From contig NC_064433.1 in NCBI RefSeq assembly GCF_023343835.1, positions 137,977,957-138,041,956 of the forward strand: a stretch of 64,000 bases of DNA, in the 5' to 3' direction. Both the position numbers and the translations under genes were made by a program. The stretch comes from Lagopus muta. Its lineage: Eukaryota > Chordata > Aves > Galliformes > Phasianidae. Shown piece by piece: positions 50,701 through 61,975 of the stretch; the stretch's first letter is position 1; every line of letters starts with the position of its first letter. The notes under the pieces were generated by a model. The model was not told the DNA's origin. It worked only from the letters and a program-made list of their open reading frames with translations, and did no database searches.

Positions 50701-51540
50701 GGACAGCAGAGCACAGTGATACACATGGTTTACAGGAGAGAATCACTGCTCTTTCCAGCATTCTTGCCTAAAAAGAAATAAATCAAGAAAAAGGAGTAGA
50801 TTCGCAGCACTAACACTTAACTGGGCTGCTCTATGTCTGCATGAGCAGTGAGTTGTATGGCAGTTTTTTCTCCATCTGGAAAAGTGGCCCAGAAGTCCAA
50901 GCCCAGAAAATTCACTTCCTGGAGGGACATAATAGTAACTAATTGAAAGATGTTGCTGTTGTGAGCTGAAGGTGATCCTGCAGTCCCTGTTAATCCAGCT
51001 AGTGTTTTTGTAAAGAAACATTTCTCTGGCACACTGCCAAAGGACAATGGGAGTCTTTCAGAAGCAGAATTTTGCCCAGAACAGATGGATATAACAGCCT
51101 TTAGTTGCAAACAGAAGCTAACAGCAGCAAAAAGGACATGACTGTGTATATAAGCAGCAGCACAGACAAAGCTGATAATGCTTTCAAAGCAGGCGTGCAC
51201 CAGCAACACCTTGTGAAGGGAACATGCAATGAGCAGTGGGGGACCAAATGCTTTCTTGTGAAGGGAAAGAGAATTATATGTGCATACAGATACTCTTGTG
51301 TTAGCTGATCGCATCTACTGTTAGTCACTGCTGTTGAGGATTCATGTGTGCACAATTTATGTTGATCTGCACGACCATACTGTATTTCCAGAAATGCTCT
51401 GTACTCATGTTCACCTGTAAAAATTAATCAGTAGTTAAATTCTTGCACCCTTGTGCAATATACCAAGACAGTTTTTAACCTTGTTAGTAAAGTCAGCAAA
51501 GAAAGAGTTAAGAACAAGTTGTGGTAATGTCATTGGGATT
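47701..51540. other. Intergenic DNA
   Basis: No recognised gene. There is a possible remnant of a CR1 terminus near 49768-49790 (aattctgtgattccgtgg) and an A/AAT-rich run near 49909-49930. Otherwise unique sequence. Confidence 0.55.
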
Positions 51541-51544
51541 ACTG

Positions 51545-52757
51545 ATGTCATTTGCCTAGACTACTGATGTCATTTACCTGGACTTGAGCAAGGCTTTTGA
51601 CATGGTCCCCCACCACATCCTTATCTCCAAATTGGAGGGATGTGGATTTGATGAGTGGACCATTTGATGGATAAGAAACTGGTTGAGAGGCCGCAGACAG
51701 AGGGTGGTCATCAGTGGTTCTATGCCCAGGTGGAGGCCGGTAACGAGCACCATCCCCCAGGGGTCTGTCTTGGGAGTGGTGCTCTTTAACATCTTCATCA
51801 ATGACATCGATGATGGAATCGAGTGCACCCTCAGCAAGTTTGCTGATGACACCAAGCTGAGTGGTGAGGAGGAAAAACAAGCTGAGTAGAAGGAAGGGAT
51901 GCCATTCAGAGGGACCTCAACAGGCTTGAAAGGTGGGCCTGGGTGAACCTGATGAGGATCAACACAGCAAAGTGCAGAGTTTTGCACTTGGGTCGGAAGA
52001 ATCCCAGGCATCCATACAGACTGGAAGGAGAAGTCCTTGAGAGCAGCCCTGCAGAGAAGGACCTGGGGGTCTTGATAGATGAAAAGCTTAACATGAGCTT
52101 GCAGTGTGCCTTGTGGCTGGGAAGGCAAATGGTATCCTGGGCTCCATCAGAAGAGGGGTGGCCAGCAGGGACAGGGAGGTGATTGTCCCTCTCTACTCTG
52201 CTCTTGTGAGGCCCCATCTGGAGTACTGCATCTAGGTCTGGAGCCCCCAGTACGAGAAAGACAGAGGGCTGTTGGAGATGGTCCAGAGGAAAGTCACAAA
52301 GATGATCAGGGGACTGGAGCACCTCCCCTACGAAGACAGGCTGAGGGAGCTGGGCCTGTTCAGCCTGGAGAAAAGAAGGCTGTGTGGTGACCTCATTGCA
52401 GCCTTTGAGTACCTAAAGGGAGCCTACAAACAAGAGGAGAATCAACTCTTTGAAAGGGTGATAACTGCAGGACAAGGGGAAATGGTTTTAAGTTGAGGGA
52501 GAGGAGATTTAGGTTGGATGTGAGGGGGAAGTTCTTTACAGAGAGAGTGATGAGGTGCTGGAAGAGGCTGCCCACATGGTCTGTGGATGCCGCGTCCATC
52601 CCTGGAGGTGTTCAAGACCAGATTGGATGGGGCCCTGGGCAGCCTGGTCTAGTATTAAATGGGGAGGTTGGTGGCCCTGCCTGTGGCAGGGGGTTGGAGA
52701 TTCATGATCCTTGAGGTCCCTTCCAACTCTGGCCATTCTGTGATTCCGTGATTTCTT
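51545..52757 (+). mobile_element. Longest CR1 LINE in the window (about 1.2 kb)
   Basis: The sense strand covers much of the CR1 reverse transcriptase: [20 protein letters not shown], then [20 protein letters not shown] and the FADDTKLSG active-site block. It continues through [23 protein letters not shown] to the 3' UTR, ending 'ccattctgtgattccgtgat'. It is 5'-truncated and contains in-frame stops (for example TGA after the FDEWTI segment, and near 51887) and frameshifts, so it is non-autonomous. It is well preserved relative to the others, suggesting later insertion. Confidence 0.96.
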
Positions 52758-54230
52758 TAGGATGTTTGTTTTTTGCTTCGTTTGGATTTGTTTTTTAACT
52801 TCTAGGCTGAGCACAGGCTAGGATAAAAGAGAAATATATGAGGAAAGTGCCCTTTCTCTTGTTACAGGAGTGAGCTATACATACACTCACTGGCACTATA
52901 ATATTTCTTTCTAGCCTCCTCTACACATTCTACTTATATTCCATATCTATACAGTGCCATGTCTTTTAAATTCATACACTTTACTGTAGATAAGAGTGGC
53001 TATATATCTAGTTACCCTTGTCATGCAGCCATAAGTCCTACAGCTTAGTCCACAGCCACATCACCAAGGCTGTACCCATATCAGCCAGCCTAGATGAGAG
53101 ATTCTGAACAGAGGAAGGTCCCAGGGGCAGCTGATGCCATGTGTATTTCTTCTCATGTCTACCACATAAAACAAGCAAGCAAATGAGCAGCTCTGGGGAC
53201 ATGCCCTTTCGGGACATTCAAGAAGACTTGCACTGAAGGATGCATTACACTCAGCTGTCCCAACCATCTAGCATGTTTCTGTATGGGCAAAAGGGTACAT
53301 AATTTCCCCTTACCAAAAAAAGTTACCAGAGAGATACATGTGGCTCCTCTGTCTTCGGGGAAACCAGCGTATCCTCAGGTACCCTAGATGTCTGGATACA
53401 TGCCAAACAGATTTGCCAAAGTTTAAGAAGTACCTCAGTGGCAGCAGGAGTGGGACTTTGACTGACTGGCCTGGTAGATATCTAATTTAGGATGAGGACA
53501 GTAGCTCTCCAGGCCCCAATAGCTCTAAGGACTTGATCTCCATTCCTTGAAATGAAAGTTGAGGTATGCGGCTCACAGGCAGTTACCTACATTTAACAGC
53601 TAAATTTAGATGTCTACAACCTGGAGCTGAGTTGCACTCCATGTTTCCTGTCACAGCTCACGACCTGGCAAAAATACTCAGCCAGAAGCATCTTCTGAAA
53701 CTGTTTGACCTCCTTTATTCCCACTTTTTTTCCACTACTTTGAAACAGGTCTCACACACCTCCACAATTAGGTCATCCTTGTCACTTTGACCTCTAATTC
53801 TGAGTCTTTTCACTCACACTGAATAGGCTAAAAGCCTTTTGGAACTTTGGAAGCCCAGAAAATGAAAGACTGTATCTCTAGACTGTGCACACATGAGATG
53901 TTTGTAGATTAATGCATCAGTAGGTGTCCTTTGGGTCTTTGAGATCATAGAATCATTACAGAGTAGTTAACATTAATCTTATGGCTGATAAAAGTCTGAG
54001 AAGCCTTCTGCCCTCAAGAAAAGGACTATACCAGTGAATCTTGGCTCAACAGGGCAAAAAAAAAAAAAAAAAGAAAGAAAAAGAACAACAGAGGGAGAAG
54101 GGCATTGACAGGGAATCCCTGAAGAGGGTCGAGGAAGCATGTGCAGGAACACACACTTGGCAGAACAACTAATAACCTGAAGCACCTGTTAATCCTGATA
54201 AGTTATTCTTTCTCCATCAAATGTTTTCCA
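52758..54230. other. Intergenic DNA
   Basis: No recognised gene. A poly-A run with AAAG interruptions lies at about 54056-54083. The rest is unique sequence. Confidence 0.55.
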
Positions 54231-54237
54231 TAATTGA

Positions 54238-54530
54238 GGCCAAACTCTTTTCAGTGGTGCCCACTGACAGGATAAGAGGCACTGGACAGAAACAGAAGAA
54301 CAGGGAATTCCATATGAATATGAGGAATATTTTCTGCACTGTGCGGGTGACAGAGCACTGGCACAGGCTGCCTCAGAGGCTGTCAGGATTCCTTGGGGAT
54401 CTCTACCAGCTGCTTGGCCATGGGCATGGGGCACCCTGCTCTGGGTAGCCCTGCTGGAGAAGGGGAGGGCCAGATGGACACAGAGGGCCCTGACAGCCTT
54501 AACAATTCTCTGTGTTTGTGTGTAATGGCA
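54238..54530 (+). mobile_element. CR1 3' fragment
   Basis: The text 'ggccaaactcttttcagtgg', 'agagcactggcacaggctgc' and 'cagagggccctgacagcctt' matches the CR1 3' UTR in sense orientation. The terminus is degraded ('aacaattctctgtgtttgtg'). Confidence 0.85.
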
Positions 54531-57500
54531 TTCTTTAATGTTTTTATCTTGAAATGACATGATACTTTCAAAAGGTGACTGTTTCTTGTGTCACCATAAT
54601 GAATTGTAATCAGTCAGCAGCTTTAATAAACTCAGGGAGGGAAGGAAAGACCTGAGGTCTCCAATTTGCCCTACAGGTATCAGAAGTACAGTTTAGACTC
54701 GTAGCACTTCTTTTTCTTCACTGATTTTCATAAAACTACTTCTGAGCCCGATAAACACAGGGTGGATTAAGACTGTGTGTGCACAGCTGCAAATGAAAGG
54801 CATCAAATTTTATCTCAAAAGAATGGCATTCCATTTGGTGATTTTCCCAACTAGCCCATCTGCACTGAAGCATTACAAAAGAGCACTCCCAGAGAAAAAA
54901 CAAAGGTGATTAAATTTTCTTTCCAATGATTTCTCTCCCCATTAAACAGCTTCTTGTTAGAGACAGTTCTGAATGTCTGAACAGAATGGGCAGCTTGTTA
55001 AATCCTTTTATGTTGCTGCGACCTTAAAAACTTGTGCCACTTCAGTTGCCTAAATAGACACAGGACTGGTGACTAGGGGCCTCAGGAGGTAATTTTTTTG
55101 CCCCTTTTGCAAGGGGAATCTTTCTGCTTCTTGTGACAGATGAGCTGATAAGTAGCCAGACAGGGATTGTGAATGACAATTGAAGGTGGGAGCTTGACAT
55201 ATCATTATATTTCAGAGACCAGATAGAATTTTTACTGACAGAAAGGTAGCTTTTATTCCTCCCTAGGAGTGGATCAAATAAGTTCAGAAAAAAAAAGAAA
55301 AATAAAAGCTTTCTGTATAGCAGGTGGAAGCCTTCGTGGCCACTTGGAAGGCAGTGTTTTTAAAGACTTCTTTACAGCAGGTAACTCGCTGTGTGGCAAT
55401 TGAGATGAAGGCATCTTACAGGCTATTTCTTTCCATCTCTGCTGTGGCCTGCAGAAACTGCCCACCTGTGGCACATTTGGTGTATTGTATGAAAATACAC
55501 AGTAATGCTGAAAATGCATGAGCCCGGCTGTGCTGCCTGCTCCACAGCAATGTGCTCTCTTGCAGTCAACATAGAGCTGAGATTCACTTCATTTCCAGAA
55601 GAAAATGCAGAGAGGGGAAGAGTCTGAAAAAGAGGGACAGAATAGAGTGGGTGAGATGTCAGAGTGGATGTACATGAAAAGGGTTTTTAACCTTCTTCCT
55701 CTCTAAGGAAGTGAGTGTGAGGTTAAAGAGGTGTGTGAACATAGTAGGAGATCACCTGACACTGCAAACTGAAGATGATACTTCTATATGGTAGTACTGT
55801 CCACTTATTCCAGCTCTGCATCTGAGTTCTCAGCTCATTATCGTTCCAGAAGGGATGAGCTTCTCTGTGGAAAATCATTGGCCAAATGAAGTCATTTAAA
55901 GTTGTCATAGGTTATTTGGGATTTGTCAGTCAGAAATACGTACCATTTTAATTATCATTATAGGACTAAAGTAATAAAATTCCCCTGCCATCTCAACTTC
56001 TTAGTATGCCCATAGTAATAGTTACATAAAGGTATTAGCTATTTCCATATTGTAAGGAAAATCATCATTCTGATGTCTCATCTTTATAATGACAGTTACA
56101 TGCACCATAGAACTCTTACCTTATTTTGGCTTTTATTTTTAAACGACATTTCTTTTCCCCAAGTAACGATTAATTACACCAGTAAAATTTGTAGGGCTGG
56201 CTTCGACACTGAGAACATGAATTGTTGCTACTCATGCATTTACACAGCAGAAGTAACAACAGGAAGCAATAATATATATGCTTATACGCTGACTTTTAGG
56301 TAGAGGATACTGAAATGAAACTCAGGTATGTGTGCTAAATTACACCTGTATACTGAACAGCAAGCACATTAAGGACTAGAGTGTATTTTCCATGTATGAG
56401 ATCTCAGAAAAAAAAAAAAAGGAAAAAAAAAAGTAACATAAGCAGCTCTCAGAGGGAGAAAAGAGAACTGCAACTTTCCCCTCTGAGCAACAAAATTATG
56501 CAGAACTCTAGAAGCAGCTGGAGGCAAAGGCATCACCCATGGCATGCAGCAGTCTGAGACTGAAAACAAATGCTAGGTTTAGATGGTTATGGGGAAAGCT
56601 ACTACAGAGTCTCTAGAAACAGCTGGGGACACAACTGAAATAGCTGATATGATGGATCTGCGTGATGACTAACAATACATTACACAAAAAGAAAGAAAGC
56701 AAAGTATTTGAGCAAGGCATTTTTTCACTGTTCAAATCCATTTGTGGATAGAGCGTGTAGTCTTCTTCTAGCTGTCATGTCCAATACATACTGTGTTTTT
56801 CCTGGACTGACATGAAATGTGTCAGTTATGGTAAAACCAATGTATACTTTACAAATCTGCCCATCATTTTGAGCATCTGTATCTTTCTTACATGCACAGA
56901 AAGCTGTGTTTTATGCAAGGGGCTGACTATCATGTATCTACAACTGACAAGAGGAGGCAAAGCTTCTATGCTCAGCTGAACTGAAATGAAACATCACACA
57001 TAGCTATTGAACATTAAAGGAGTGATATATGTGATTTAATTGGGTGTGGGTGTACCTGTTACCATTTCCTTTCCCTTCTTCATTTGACTTTCCTATTCAG
57101 TAAATATTATAGGGAAGCCAAAGCGTATTGATGTTTTGGGGTTTTTTGTACCTGCTTGTCATTAATTCACTGCTGCTGTCATTTCTACTGAATATAATAA
57201 TGCACAGAAGTGTCATGACAAGAAGAACTATTATAGCTTGAGGCTGTCTTACTAATCAAAAATGTGTAGTTTCTTCGCAGCTCAGACAGACATAAAAAAT
57301 AACAGACTAAATAATTCGCATGGTATAAAAACCTGTTTTGTCCTGTAGTAAGACAAATGCAGTATTTGGTATAAAACATGCTAATCCCACCCACTTTAAT
57401 GTCAATAAGCTGTACTGATCATAATGTCTGCAGGACTGGCCCTTTATTTTTTAATTTTAACACCTATCCTACTACTGTCTTCTCTACTACTACTAGCAAT

Positions 57501-58230
57501 TCCAACTCCTACTATGTAACTAACTAGGTAAGCATTCAAATGAAAGTAGGATTTCTGACTTTTTCATCTTTTTACGCTGAAAAGTGTTCCCACATTCCCA
57601 TTCCAGCAACAACAAAAATGTCTCAGGTTATATTTTACGGGCAGCTTCAAGCTACTTCTGAGCTCTTCCATTCCATCTGCACTGTTCAATTAGGTTTCTA
57701 CCAGCCTTTGAATCAGTGCTAGAGTTACTGGAAATTGATATGGATTTCCTCCTTCCAGTTGGAATCCAAACATGAGTGTAAGTAATGTGGTGTTCTACAA
57801 TCTGGTAATTCTTTTCTAGGCTAGAATTTTTGTAGAAGCTAAACATACATCTTCTGGGTTGCCATACAGCCAGATAACCAAAGGGTAAAAAGCATTACTT
57901 GTGTTGACTGCATACAAGGCAAATTTCACTGACCTGGTGTTGCTTTCAAAACCATATCAGATAAGCAGGACCTAATGAAGAGAAACTTTTCAGCAGACAA
58001 ATTAATACTTGACAGTGTGCTTGTCAGGCAGCCACGCTGCTGCCCTGGTCCCCGAGTTACTGTTCAGTATGGGCAACGAAAGCTCAGGTTGTCTGCCTTG
58101 CAGTTTGCAGACAGCATGGCTTTTGTGAGTGATGCCTCCAAAACTGAAGGGTACAAATCACTACTGCTCAAGTTTGGTCCAAGTAAACCTGACAGATCTG
58201 TTTGACCACATCATGTATATGTAAATAATA
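54531..58230. other. Intergenic DNA
   Basis: No recognised gene or CR1. There are A-rich runs near 56406-56432. ORFs are all under 85 codons and look like chance. Confidence 0.55.
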
Positions 58231-58239
58231 ATGCAAAGG

Positions 58240-58326
58240 ACAATGTTGTTTGGGCAGCCTGCTCTGGTGGGCTCCGAGGTCCCTTCCAGCCCAAGCCATT
58301 CTGTGATATGATACAATTCTATGAAA
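58240..58326 (+). mobile_element. CR1 3'-terminal remnant
   Basis: The stretch reads 'ttgggcagcctgctctggtg' followed by 'aggtcccttccagcccaagccattctgtgat', the sense CR1 terminus. Confidence 0.85.
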
Positions 58327-58361
58327 TGTTGTCTGTTTTCAGCTTATTAAAAAAAAAGAAG

Positions 58362-58690
58362 CAGCCTGAAAGGAGGTTGTAGTGAGATAGGGGTCAGTCT
58401 TTCCTCTCAGGTAACAGTGATAGAATGAGAAGAAAGGGCCCTAAGTTGAACCACGATTGGTTCATGTTGGATATCAAGAATTTCTTCTCAGGAGTGGTGA
58501 TGCACTGGCACAGGCTGCCCAAGGAGGTGGGTGGGTAGTCTAGTCACCATCCCCAGAGGTATTGAAGAACTATGTGGACTTGGCAAAGAGACATGGTTAG
58601 TGGGCATGGCAGGGATGGGGTAGTGATTGAATTTGATCATCTGAGAGGTCTTTTCCAACCCTAACGTTTCAATGATTCCACGTTTCTAAC
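58362..58690 (+). mobile_element. CR1 3' fragment
   Basis: The text 'ggtcagtctttcctctcagg', 'gcactggcacaggctgccca' and 'ggtcttttccaaccctaacg' is a sense CR1 3' UTR and terminus. It follows another CR1 end by only 40 bp and lies about 400 bp left of the CpG island. Confidence 0.88.
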
Positions 58691-59250
58691 TATGCTAGAA
58701 GCTTTTCTGAGTTATTAACAAGTCTTGCTCAAATTACCCAGAACCATCAGGCAGAGATTAAAATTGTTTTGAGCTTTCAGGTGTCTCATGCATACAATCC
58801 CATCAGTTTTTCTTGTGTTTTGATTTACTGCGTAGATAAAGCAGGTGTTGCAGGACCACTGATGAACGCTAGCTGGCATTCCCACTGCCTCTGGTGTGTT
58901 TTAAAGAAAAATGGTACAAGAACACTGCTTTAAAGTGATGTATTTGAGATATAAATAGCGCCTCAGAGATTAATCACGCTCCTAAATCAGAGGTTTGCTC
59001 CAAAAAGCCGGGTGAGATGAGGGATGAGAAGCGCTTTTAAAGGCTGGGAGCAATAAATACGAATGGTAATTTCTAAACCTTTTAAACTCAATTACAAGGG
59101 CCGCAGAGGCAACCCGAGGGCCGCCGGGCCGGGCGCATCGCCGGGCACCTCTCCCGCGTCAGGGCGGCGGAGGTGCAGGCCGCCGGCGGCGCGGGGAGCC
59201 CCGTCTCTCAGCGCGGCCGCCATTGGCTGCCGCCGGGGGGGAGGGGGAGC

Positions 59251-59449
59251 ATGGCCGCGGGGCGCCGCGGGGAGGCGCGGAGCGGAGCCGGGCTGCCGCG
59301 CCCGCGTAGGCCGGCCCCGCGCTGCCCTGCCCGGTCCGGCCCGGCCCCGCCGCGGCGCGGAGCCGGAAGCCGCGCCGATGAGCTGGGTGCGGCGTTGGGC
59401 CGCGCGCTCGGCTGGGGGTGTCGTGAGCCTCGCGTCGCGGCCAGGTAAG
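59251..59449 (+). other. Candidate upstream ORF overlapping the mitochondrial-type start
   Basis: An ATG at 59251 with purine at -3 and G at +4 opens a frame beginning MAAGRRGEARSGAG. The frame runs through the start at 59378 in a different frame and stops just past the donor at 59445. If transcription begins upstream, this would compete with the 59378 start. It shows no protein family resemblance. Confidence 0.35.
59378..59444 (+). CDS. NAXD: Putative NAXD first coding segment, mitochondrial-type N-terminus
   Basis: The segment encodes MSWVRRWAARSAGGVVSLAS followed by RP and a split codon. It has four arginines in the first 10 residues plus one near the end, no acidic residue, and alternating hydrophobic and hydroxylated residues, as in a mitochondrial targeting presequence. 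It ends CCAG followed by GTAAGC, a strong donor at 59445, in phase 1. NAXD (ATP-dependent NAD(P)H-hydrate dehydratase) repairs hydrated NADH and NADPH, and the mammalian gene is known to make mitochondrial and signal-peptide forms. The assignment rests on position (next + strand gene after RAB20 in the vertebrate order) and this pairing with 59472-59547; the catalytic exons are outside the window. The Kozak context is weak (C at -3). Confidence 0.5.
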
Positions 59450-59471
59450 CGGAGGGGCCTCCCACGGCGGG

Positions 59472-59547
59472 ATGTGTGGACGGGCCGCGGTCGGCGCGGC
59501 GGCCGCGCTGGCTTTGGCCGCAGCTCTCTGGCTGCGGTGTGACGAAG
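59472..59547 (+). CDS. NAXD: Putative NAXD alternative first coding segment, signal-peptide N-terminus
   Basis: The segment encodes MCGRAAVGAAAALALAAALW followed by LRCDE and a split codon. A short basic n-region, a 17-residue hydrophobic core and a polar end are typical of a signal peptide. It ends GAAG followed by GTACAG, a donor at 59548, again phase 1. Both segments could therefore be spliced to the same downstream acceptor, giving proteins that differ only in targeting. They may be two alternative first exons or one first exon with two donors. G lies at -3. Human NAXD, as remembered, also begins with a hydrophobic alanine/valine-rich leader. Confidence 0.5.
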
Positions 59548-60403
59548 GTACAGACATCTCCGCGGCGGAGCTCTAGCGAGGAGGGGGTGGGACCCGCCCG
59601 CGAGGCGGGGGCCGGGGCCTGGGAGAGCCCGGGGGGGAGCGGAGCCTTCCGCCGGTGCGCGCCAGGGAAACGGGCGGAAAGGGCGCGGCGCAGCAGACCC
59701 CGCGTGTCCCCCCGCTCGCACCTGCCCCGAAGGGCGCCGAGCCCCAGCGAGGGGCTGCCTCGTTCCGCAGGGCCTCTCCGGCCGCCGAGCTGCAGCGCCG
59801 TGCGTGCGTGTGTGTGTGTGTGTAGGGATCGCGCTCCACTGCGGCGGGAGGGAGGGGAGGAGGAGGGGGAGGAAGGAGGGAAGGAGGAGGGCGCTGCCAT
59901 GAGCCGGGCCTCCGCGTGCCGCCCGCGCCGCCGTCCTGCCGCCCCCAGGGCTGCCCGCGGCAGGGGAGCGGCCGCGCGGAGCTGAGCGCCGAGCGGGGCG
60001 GCTCGTCCTGCCCGGGGGGCGGCGGGTCGTGCCCGCATCTTCGTCTTCTCGCCGAGGCAGGGCGAGAGCTGCGGGGGAGGCTTTGTGCGTGTCGGGCTCG
60101 GTTGGTTGGTGGCTTTTCTTTTTTTTTTTTTTTCCGTTCCATTTCTGCAGGTGCCCGCTGGAAAGTTTGGCGGGCGGGCGGCCCACGCTGGGATGCGGGG
60201 CCCGGGGCCCGGCTCCCCGCCGCCTCCCGCCGCACCGCGGCCGGGGCTGCCGTAGGCGCCCCCTGGGAGCGCGCAGCGCGGGTATTAACCTCCCCCCCCG
60301 CTCCCTCCCGCCGCCCCCCCGGCACCTCCTCTCTCCGTCCCTCCCTCCTCCTCCTCCTCCTTTCCCGGTGCGCGGCCATTGCAGTGACCCCGGCCGGCCG
60401 AGG
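59548..60403 (+). other. GC-rich non-coding stretch between NAXD-like starts and the Myb/SANT start
   Basis: It contains low-complexity GC and purine tracts, a poly-T run at about 60118-60133, a candidate reverse CTCF site at 60255-60269 and a pyrimidine tract leading to an AG at 60383-60384, just upstream of the Myb/SANT start codon. Long open frames here on both strands are products of base composition. It is best read as promoter, 5' UTR or intron. Confidence 0.55.
60255..60269 (-). promoter_or_regulatory. Candidate CTCF site
   Basis: GGCGCCCCCTGGGAG on the + strand is the reverse complement of a CTCF core match (13 of 15 consensus positions, with an intact CAGGGGGCGC centre). It lies in the CpG island about 135 bp upstream of the Myb/SANT start codon and faces the forward motif at 38544. 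Confidence 0.45.
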
Positions 60404-60953
60404 ATGATCACGAACACGCGGGGCTTCTTGTGGTCGGACCTGGAGACGCGGGCGCTGCTGGAGATCTGGGGCGAGGCGGACGTGCAGTCGGCTCTGGACG
60501 GCAACTTTCGGAACAGCCATGTGTACCGGGACGTGGCGTGCCGCCTGGCCGAGCTGGGCTTCGAGCGCACCCCGGAGCAGTGCCGCATCCGCATCAAGGG
60601 CCTCAAACGACAGTACTACCAGGCCCGGGACGGGCTGAAGAAGAACGGGCACGCCCGCAAGATTTGCAAGTACTACGACGAGATGGACCGAATCCTCAGC
60701 TGCCGGGGGGGGCCTGACGGAGCACCCGAGCCGCCGCCCCCTCTGCCCGACGGTCCGCAGCCCCTCGGAGGGCCGCCCAGTCCGGGCGCGCTGCACAACG
60801 GCCGCGAGAACGACCCCGAGGCGGACGAGGACGCCGGGCTCGAGTCCCCCCGCGACAACTTCGCCGAGGACTCCGGGGAGTGCTCCTCGTACACCGAGCG
60901 CCCCATCAAGGTGGAGTGCCCCCCCTTCGCCATCCCGGTGCCTCCCGGAGACG
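60404..60953 (+). CDS. Myb/SANT-like DNA-binding protein, exon 1
   Basis: This exon encodes residues 1-183 and one base of 184. Residues 6-101 form a Myb/SANT-like trihelix domain (Myb_DNA-bind_4 type, as in ZSCAN20, ZSCAN29 and the MSANTD proteins). Conserved features are RGFLWSDLETRALLEIWGE in helix 1, VYRDVACRLAELGF in helix 2, and TPEQCRIRIKGLKRQYYQAR in helix 3, followed by CKYYDEMDRIL. A proline- and acid-rich linker follows (106-160), with a SUMO-type motif IKVE at 168-171. The start was chosen because the domain begins at once after it and the context (GAGG before ATG) is acceptable; an open extension to 60029 is compositional. The donor is GACG followed by GTGAGT at 60954, phase 1. 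I cannot assign an orthologue; it is not MSANTD1 or MSANTD2 as I remember them. It is a probable nuclear sequence-specific DNA binder. Confidence 0.85.
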
Positions 60954-61975
60954 GTGAGTAGCGAGCGGCCCCCCCCTCAGCCCTATCGGTGCGGCCCCGG
61001 CCCTGCACCTTGCACGTCCTCGGCAGCCTCGGCCCCGCGGGAGGGGAGGGGAGGGGAAGGAGGCAGTGCCGGGAGGTTCTATTGGTGTTCAGCGGCGGGG
61101 AACCGAGGGAACGCTGGCGCAGAGCTGAGGACGCTGCTGGTAGCGCTGTACGTGGACGCGGCTGTCCTATTCACCCAAGGGTTTTCCCCGTTCCCTTTGG
61201 GTTACGGTGATGATGGAGATCCCACTGAAAAATCTGCTTATTGTTGCAGATGGGGCAGAAGGCAAGGGGGGAGCTTTTATGTAACGAATTGCTTGAGTTC
61301 TTCTATCAGTGCTGCTCCAACTTCAGCAGGCGAGCAGCCATCAGCCTTTAAGCAGTGCCTGCCTCTTCCTCCTTGTCCTTTTCCGCAGATCCTTGTTCAG
61401 GGAGGGGGAGTTGGAGGGGGGGGGGAAGCGCTGTTTGTTTGTTTTAAATCTAGATTAACGCTGGGCTTTAATACAAACATGAACCTGTCTTCGGTGGTTG
61501 ACATCACTGAGGCATCAGCCAATTGGTTGACGTTTAACCAACCTTCTTTTTACACATAAACCCCATCAAAGAGTTGTTTACACTCGTGTGCTTTTGAAAT
61601 GCAAATCCAGAATGCCAACAGACTGAAACTCAATTTAGATTAATGTAATTACCTGCAATACACAAATGAGCCTATACTATTTAATAGCCTTCACTTAAAC
61701 CTTTTTAGAAGATCAAAAAGGCTGCTATTGTTGAAGTTCAGTACTACAACAATTAAAAGATGTCTGCATGATTTTTGTGCTGCCTTTGTAACTTTATAGA
61801 AGGCCGTGGGTATTTTTGCTCAGGTACTCTGAAATAAAAACGTCTGAAATAATGGCAGTTTGCATTGAAAGAGTAATAACATTGTGGCAAATTAGGTCCA
61901 CGTTTCGTAAGGAGGTTTTTTTGCTTCTTTCTTCTTAGTCCTTCAGAAAAATAATTCTCTCTCCTCTTGTTTTAG
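60954..61975 (+). other. Intron of the Myb/SANT gene
   Basis: This 1.0 kb intron has a GTGAGT donor and a pyrimidine-rich acceptor (ctcctcttgttttag). The first 100 bases are still CpG-rich, including a G-run cluster (gaggggaggggaggggaagg, about 61041-61060). The remainder becomes AT-rich. No other feature was seen. Confidence 0.8.

Larger units (their letters stand above)
59095..61060. promoter_or_regulatory. CpG island: promoter region for NAXD-like starts and the Myb/SANT gene
   Basis: A roughly 2 kb stretch of very high G+C and CpG density has an abrupt left edge near 59095. It holds a reverse CCAAT box (ATTGG, 59222-59226) within GCCGCCATTGGC, many GC boxes, a TG dinucleotide run at about 59808-59823, a polypurine tract at about 59845-59895 and G-runs at about 61040-61060. 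No TATA box is obvious. Two separate coding starts and the first exon of the Myb/SANT gene all lie inside it. Confidence 0.85.

Noticed and set aside
51574-52814. Several ORFs of 70-184 codons on both strands
   Set aside because: All fall within one CR1 element. Sense frames are broken reverse-transcriptase pieces and antisense frames are shadows.
53945-53966. Possible CR1 terminus (atcatagaatcatt)
   Set aside because: The match is limited to the terminal repeat-like 14 bases and the following sequence is not CR1, so it may be chance.
60029-60403. In-frame N-terminal extension of the Myb/SANT ORF
   Set aside because: The added residues are compositional, include a run of phenylalanines from a poly-T tract, and precede a natural start directly before the domain.
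59092-60606. 504-codon open frame on the - strand of the CpG island
   Set aside because: It is arginine-, proline- and alanine-rich low-complexity translation, antisense to the Myb/SANT exon, with several other long frames overlapping it. Such frames are expected in very GC-rich DNA with few stop codons.
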